From Planctomicrobium sp. (GTDB taxonomy: Bacteria; Planctomycetota; Planctomycetia; Planctomycetales; Planctomycetaceae), in assembly GCA_029259835.1 (NCBI GenBank), contig JAJDEL010000064.1:1-6918 (forward strand): DNA of 6,918 nucleotides. The letters are read 5' to 3'. Shown piece after piece: positions 5,184 through 6,918 of this stretch; position 1 is the first letter of the stretch; every line of letters begins with the position of its first letter. The notes beneath the pieces are model-generated. The model was not told the DNA's origin. It worked only from the letters and a program-made list of their open reading frames with translations, and did no database searches. A program made the translations under genes and the position numbers.

Positions 5184-6359
5184 GAGTTCCGCTGTCTGTC
5201 TTGCCACGACGAGTTCCTCATTCGTTGGAACGGTCCAGATTTGGACCTTGCTTTCATCTGCGGAAATGAGTCTCTCGCCACCTCTTTGCTGATTTTTTTC
5301 TGCATGTAAAACAATGCCTGCGTAGGTCATTTCTTCGCAGACTTTGGTGCGGATGACATCGCTGTTTTCGCCAATCCCTCCGGTGAAAACGATGGCATCT
5401 GCACCGTTCAAAACTGCCAGATACTGACCGGCGTAACGTTTGATATCGGCAGCGTAGACGTCAATTGCGAGTTGTGCTTTTCCATTTCCGTTGGCGGCAG
5501 CCTCTTCGATATCTCGACAATCGTTCGAGACACCACTGATGCCGAGTAACCCGCCTTGACTGGATAGCTCATCGAGTAGCTCATCGTAATCTTTGCCTGT
5601 CAGTCGTTTGACGAGGCGAAGTGCAAATGGGTCGAAATCTCCGACACGATTGTTCTGAGGCAATCCAGATTGTGGAGTCATTCCCATTGATGTCGACTGT
5701 GACTCGCCGCCTCGCATCGCACAGACGGAACTGCTGCCGCCCAGGTGGCACGAGATAATTTTCGCATCGTCGTTGTCGAGCAGTTGAGCCATTCGTGTTC
5801 CGATGTATCGATGACTCGCACCATGGAATCCCCAACGGCGAACTTCGTACTTTTCCGTCCATTCACTTGGAATTGCATAAGTGCGATACTTCGCAGGAAT
5901 CGTTTCGTGAAACGCTGTTTCCAGTGCCGCCACAAGTGGAATGTTCGGAAACGATGCTTGTAACTGCCGCATCGCACGGACATACGGTGGGTTGTGAGCT
6001 GGAGCCACATCCGCAAGGTTCTCCATGGCTTCCAGAAGTTTGTCGTTGACAAGTCGAATACCGCTCAACTTGCCAGCGAACACGGCTTTGAAACCAATCG
6101 CAGTCACTTCATCAACGGATTCCAAGCAACCGAATTCAGGATCAGTCAACTGGTCGAGGCACATCTGCACAGCGGCAGCGTGATCCGAAATACGCTGTTG
6201 CTGTTCGGAAGAGTGAGTCCCGATTTCGACATCGCAATTCGAGTCTGCATCTTCGCCGATACGATCAATTCCTCCACGTGCTAACTGTTCTTCTGTTTCC
6301 ATATCGAACAGTCGGTACTTGAAGCTTGTCGATCCTAGATTTGCAACGAGTATTTTCAC
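5172..6359 (-). CDS. ackA: Acetate kinase family protein (acetate/propionate/lactate kinase), divergent BMC type
   Basis: This 395-residue enzyme of the ASKHA acetokinase family should convert an acyl-phosphate plus ADP to acid plus ATP. Family segments: [17 protein letters not shown] (2-18), ETAFHETIP (147-155), GFHGASHRY (177-185), HLGGSSSV (205-212), [11 protein letters not shown] (223-233), RVGDFDP (238-244) and FTGGIGENS (325-333). Several positions depart from textbook AckA: GHRVVHGG is GFKAVFAG (89-96), the catalytic Asp of DTAFH is Glu147, HLGNG is HLGGS, and TRSGD is NRVGD. Start: GTG at 6359 is preceded by a perfect GGAGG at 5 bases and gives the standard N-terminus; an ATG at 6374 would add five residues without a ribosome site. 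No encapsulation peptide is seen at either end. In this pathway lactoyl-phosphate is a plausible substrate (inference). Confidence 0.93.
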   Translation of the reverse strand: MKILVANLGSTSFKYRLFDMETEEQLARGGIDRIGEDADSNCDVEIGTHSSEQQQRISDHAAAVQMCLDQLTDPEFGCLESVDEVTAIGFKAVFAGKLSGIRLVNDKLLEAMENLADVAPAHNPPYVRAMRQLQASFPNIPLVAALETAFHETIPAKYRTYAIPSEWTEKYEVRRWGFHGASHRYIGTRMAQLLDNDDAKIISCHLGGSSSVCAMRGGESQSTSMGMTPQSGLPQNNRVGDFDPFALRLVKRLTGKDYDELLDELSSQGGLLGISGVSNDCRDIEEAAANGNGKAQLAIDVYAADIKRYAGQYLAVLNGADAIVFTGGIGENSDVIRTKVCEEMTYAGIVLHAEKNQQRGGERLISADESKVQIWTVPTNEELVVARQTAELVEC

Positions 6360-6364
6360 GTATG

Positions 6365-6369
6365 CCTCC
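6365..6369 (-). promoter_or_regulatory. Ribosome binding site deciding the kinase start
   Basis: GGAGG on the minus strand, 5 bases before GTG 6359. It is one of only two full GGAGG sites seen before genes here and argues for the GTG over the ATG at 6374. Confidence 0.7.
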
Positions 6370-6375
6370 GGCATT

Positions 6376-6431
6376 TGGTCTAGTGTCTAGGGTGAAAATC
6401 CCCCAGACTCTAGCCCCTTGTCTCTAGACCA
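6376..6431. repeat. CTAG-rich intergenic repeat, copy 4, with inverted ends
   Basis: Four CTAG tetramers (6380, 6387, 6410, 6424) fall in 48 bases. The ends TGGTCTAG (6376-6383) and CTAGACCA (6424-6431) are exact inverted repeats, so the unit can fold as a hairpin. Its minus-strand left part matches copy 3 (AGGGGCTAG, GTCT). It fills the junction between BMC-H and the kinase. Confidence 0.7.
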
Positions 6432-6435
6432 TTTT

Positions 6436-6699
6436 TTAGAACTTATCCATGAGTCCATCTGCAGGTCGGGGCAGAATGTGAGCGCTAACGAGTTCGCCAA
6501 CTTTTGATGCGGCGGCAGCGCCGGCATCGACGGCGGCGCGGACGGAGCCGACATCACCTTTGATGATTGTGGTGACATAAGCACCACCGATTTGGACCTG
6601 TTTCACAAGTGAAACATTGGCCGATTTCAGCATTGCATCCGACGATTCAATCGTCGCGATCAGGCCTTTAGTTTCGACCATTCCTATCGCTTCATTCAT
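6436..6699 (-). CDS. BMC-H hexameric shell protein (Pfam BMC domain)
   Basis: This 87-residue protein is a single BMC domain that forms hexamers tiling the shell facets. [24 protein letters not shown] (1-24) is the canonical opening, [32 protein letters not shown] (33-64) covers the pore loop (QIGGA, with Gly38-Gly39 at the pore where PduA has IGSG) and the second helix, and [13 protein letters not shown] (67-79) the last strand. Start: the ATG at 6699 follows AAGGAA at 5 bases and matches the family N-terminus. An upstream in-frame GTG at 6744 with GGAGG 8 bases before it would add 15 residues ([14 protein letters not shown] after the start); this is less likely but cannot be excluded. It follows the other BMC-H gene by about 90 bases. 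Confidence 0.95.
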   Translation of the reverse strand: MNEAIGMVETKGLIATIESSDAMLKSANVSLVKQVQIGGAYVTTIIKGDVGSVRAAVDAGAAAASKVGELVSAHILPRPADGLMDKF

Positions 6700-6752
6700 C
6701 GTGTTTCCTTGATCAAAAAGTGTCTGTTGTGTGAGCGTGGTCACTTACGTTT

Positions 6753-6757
6753 CCTCC
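6753..6757 (-). promoter_or_regulatory. Strong Shine-Dalgarno-like GGAGG upstream of BMC-H, possible alternative start
   Basis: GGAGG on the minus strand lies 8 bases before an in-frame GTG at 6744 and 53 bases before the preferred ATG at 6699. It would either start an N-terminally extended BMC-H or be a standby ribosome site. Confidence 0.4.
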
Positions 6758-6790
6758 AATAATGAGGATGGACCAGTCCAGTAACGTTAA

Positions 6791-6918
6791 TTACTTGGAG
6801 CCTGCTTTCTTGGAAGGCAGGATCGCCACGAGTTCTTCGTGTGGTCGTGGAATGACCTGAACACTGACAACTTCGCCAATTTTGCTGGCAGCGGCAGCAC
6901 CTGCATCAACGGCTGCTT
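6791..6918 (-). CDS. BMC-H hexameric shell protein, C-terminal part, runs off window
   Basis: The last 41 residues of a second BMC-domain protein are visible: [20 protein letters not shown], then [14 protein letters not shown] and a basic SKKAGSK tail, ending at TAA 6791-6793. The segment aligns with residues 55-80 of the neighbouring BMC-H ([25 protein letters not shown]), so the two are close paralogues and very likely a tandem duplication that lets the shell mix hexamers. The longer tail with HEELVAILP is the common ending of PduA/EutM-like proteins. The start, pore loop and promoter lie beyond the right edge. The 91 bases to the next gene hold a GGAGG site, a TAACGTTA palindrome (6782-6789) and no terminator. 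Confidence 0.93.
   Translation of the reverse strand, partial: AAVDAGAAAASKIGEVVSVQVIPRPHEELVAILPSKKAGSK

Noticed and set aside
5581..6052. Alternative minus-strand frames inside the kinase gene
   Set aside because: They overlap the acetokinase motifs in other frames and have low-complexity, Arg/Ser-rich translations with no family signature.
1427..6431. CTAG repeats as a CRISPR array
   Set aside because: Copies are far apart, in both orientations and separated by genes, with no uniform spacers and no cas genes.
6782..6789. TAACGTTA palindrome between the BMC-H genes as an operator
   Set aside because: Eight bases of perfect palindrome are expected by chance many times in a window this size and nothing else supports it.

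Overview
All recognisable genes lie on the minus strand, so the window reads from right to left. It contains the middle and end of a bacterial microcompartment (BMC) operon: two hexameric shell proteins (one cut by the window edge), a divergent acetate kinase, three EutN/CcmL-type pentameric vertex proteins, a CoA-acylating aldehyde dehydrogenase, a class II (fuculose/rhamnulose phosphate-type) aldolase, a protein with no clear assigned role, and a four-helix-bundle gene that looks like a guest. A strong hairpin terminator follows the aldolase. Beyond it starts a short-chain dehydrogenase that runs off the left edge. The gene content, three pentamer paralogues and a signature aldolase match the Planctomycetes/Verrucomicrobia (PVM) type BMC known for L-fucose and L-rhamnose breakdown. 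With GC content judged by eye near 50%, a planctomycete such as a Gimesia/Rubinisphaera-like organism is the best guess; this is inference, not a database match.

Order in the direction of transcription: BMC-H (6791-6918, partial), BMC-H (6436-6699), acetate kinase (5172-6359), pentamer A (4802-5113), aldehyde dehydrogenase (3215-4720), four-helix-bundle protein (2804-3181), pentamer B (2523-2780), EutQ-like/RpiB-like protein (1785-2453), pentamer C (1451-1738), class II aldolase (523-1410), terminator (435-476), then the SDR (1-308, partial). Proposed flow: the aldolase splits a 6-deoxyketose-1-phosphate into DHAP and L-lactaldehyde; the dehydrogenase makes lactoyl-CoA; a PduL-type phosphotransacylase, not in this window, would make lactoyl-phosphate; the kinase then yields lactate and ATP. 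Shell hexamers and pentamers enclose the aldehyde step.

Three proteins carry short amphipathic helices joined by linkers, the hallmark of encapsulation peptides: the aldolase at its C-terminus, and the dehydrogenase and the EutQ/RpiB-like protein at their N-termini. The kinase has none. The EutQ/RpiB-like protein is the least explained gene: it seems to join a cargo tag, a EutQ/EutT-like segment and a half-RpiB fold without the catalytic cysteine motif.

The second layer of interest is between the genes. Eight of the nine junctions from the complete BMC-H gene to the terminator hold either an inverted repeat (5130-5183, 4762-4792, 2481-2513, 1773-1786, 435-476) or a CTAG-rich repeat (6376-6431, 3188-3221, 2786-2818, 1427-1459). 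Three TAG stop codons come from CTAG repeats. No gene-free stretch exceeds 300 bases; the longest, 309-522, holds the terminator and a short palindrome.
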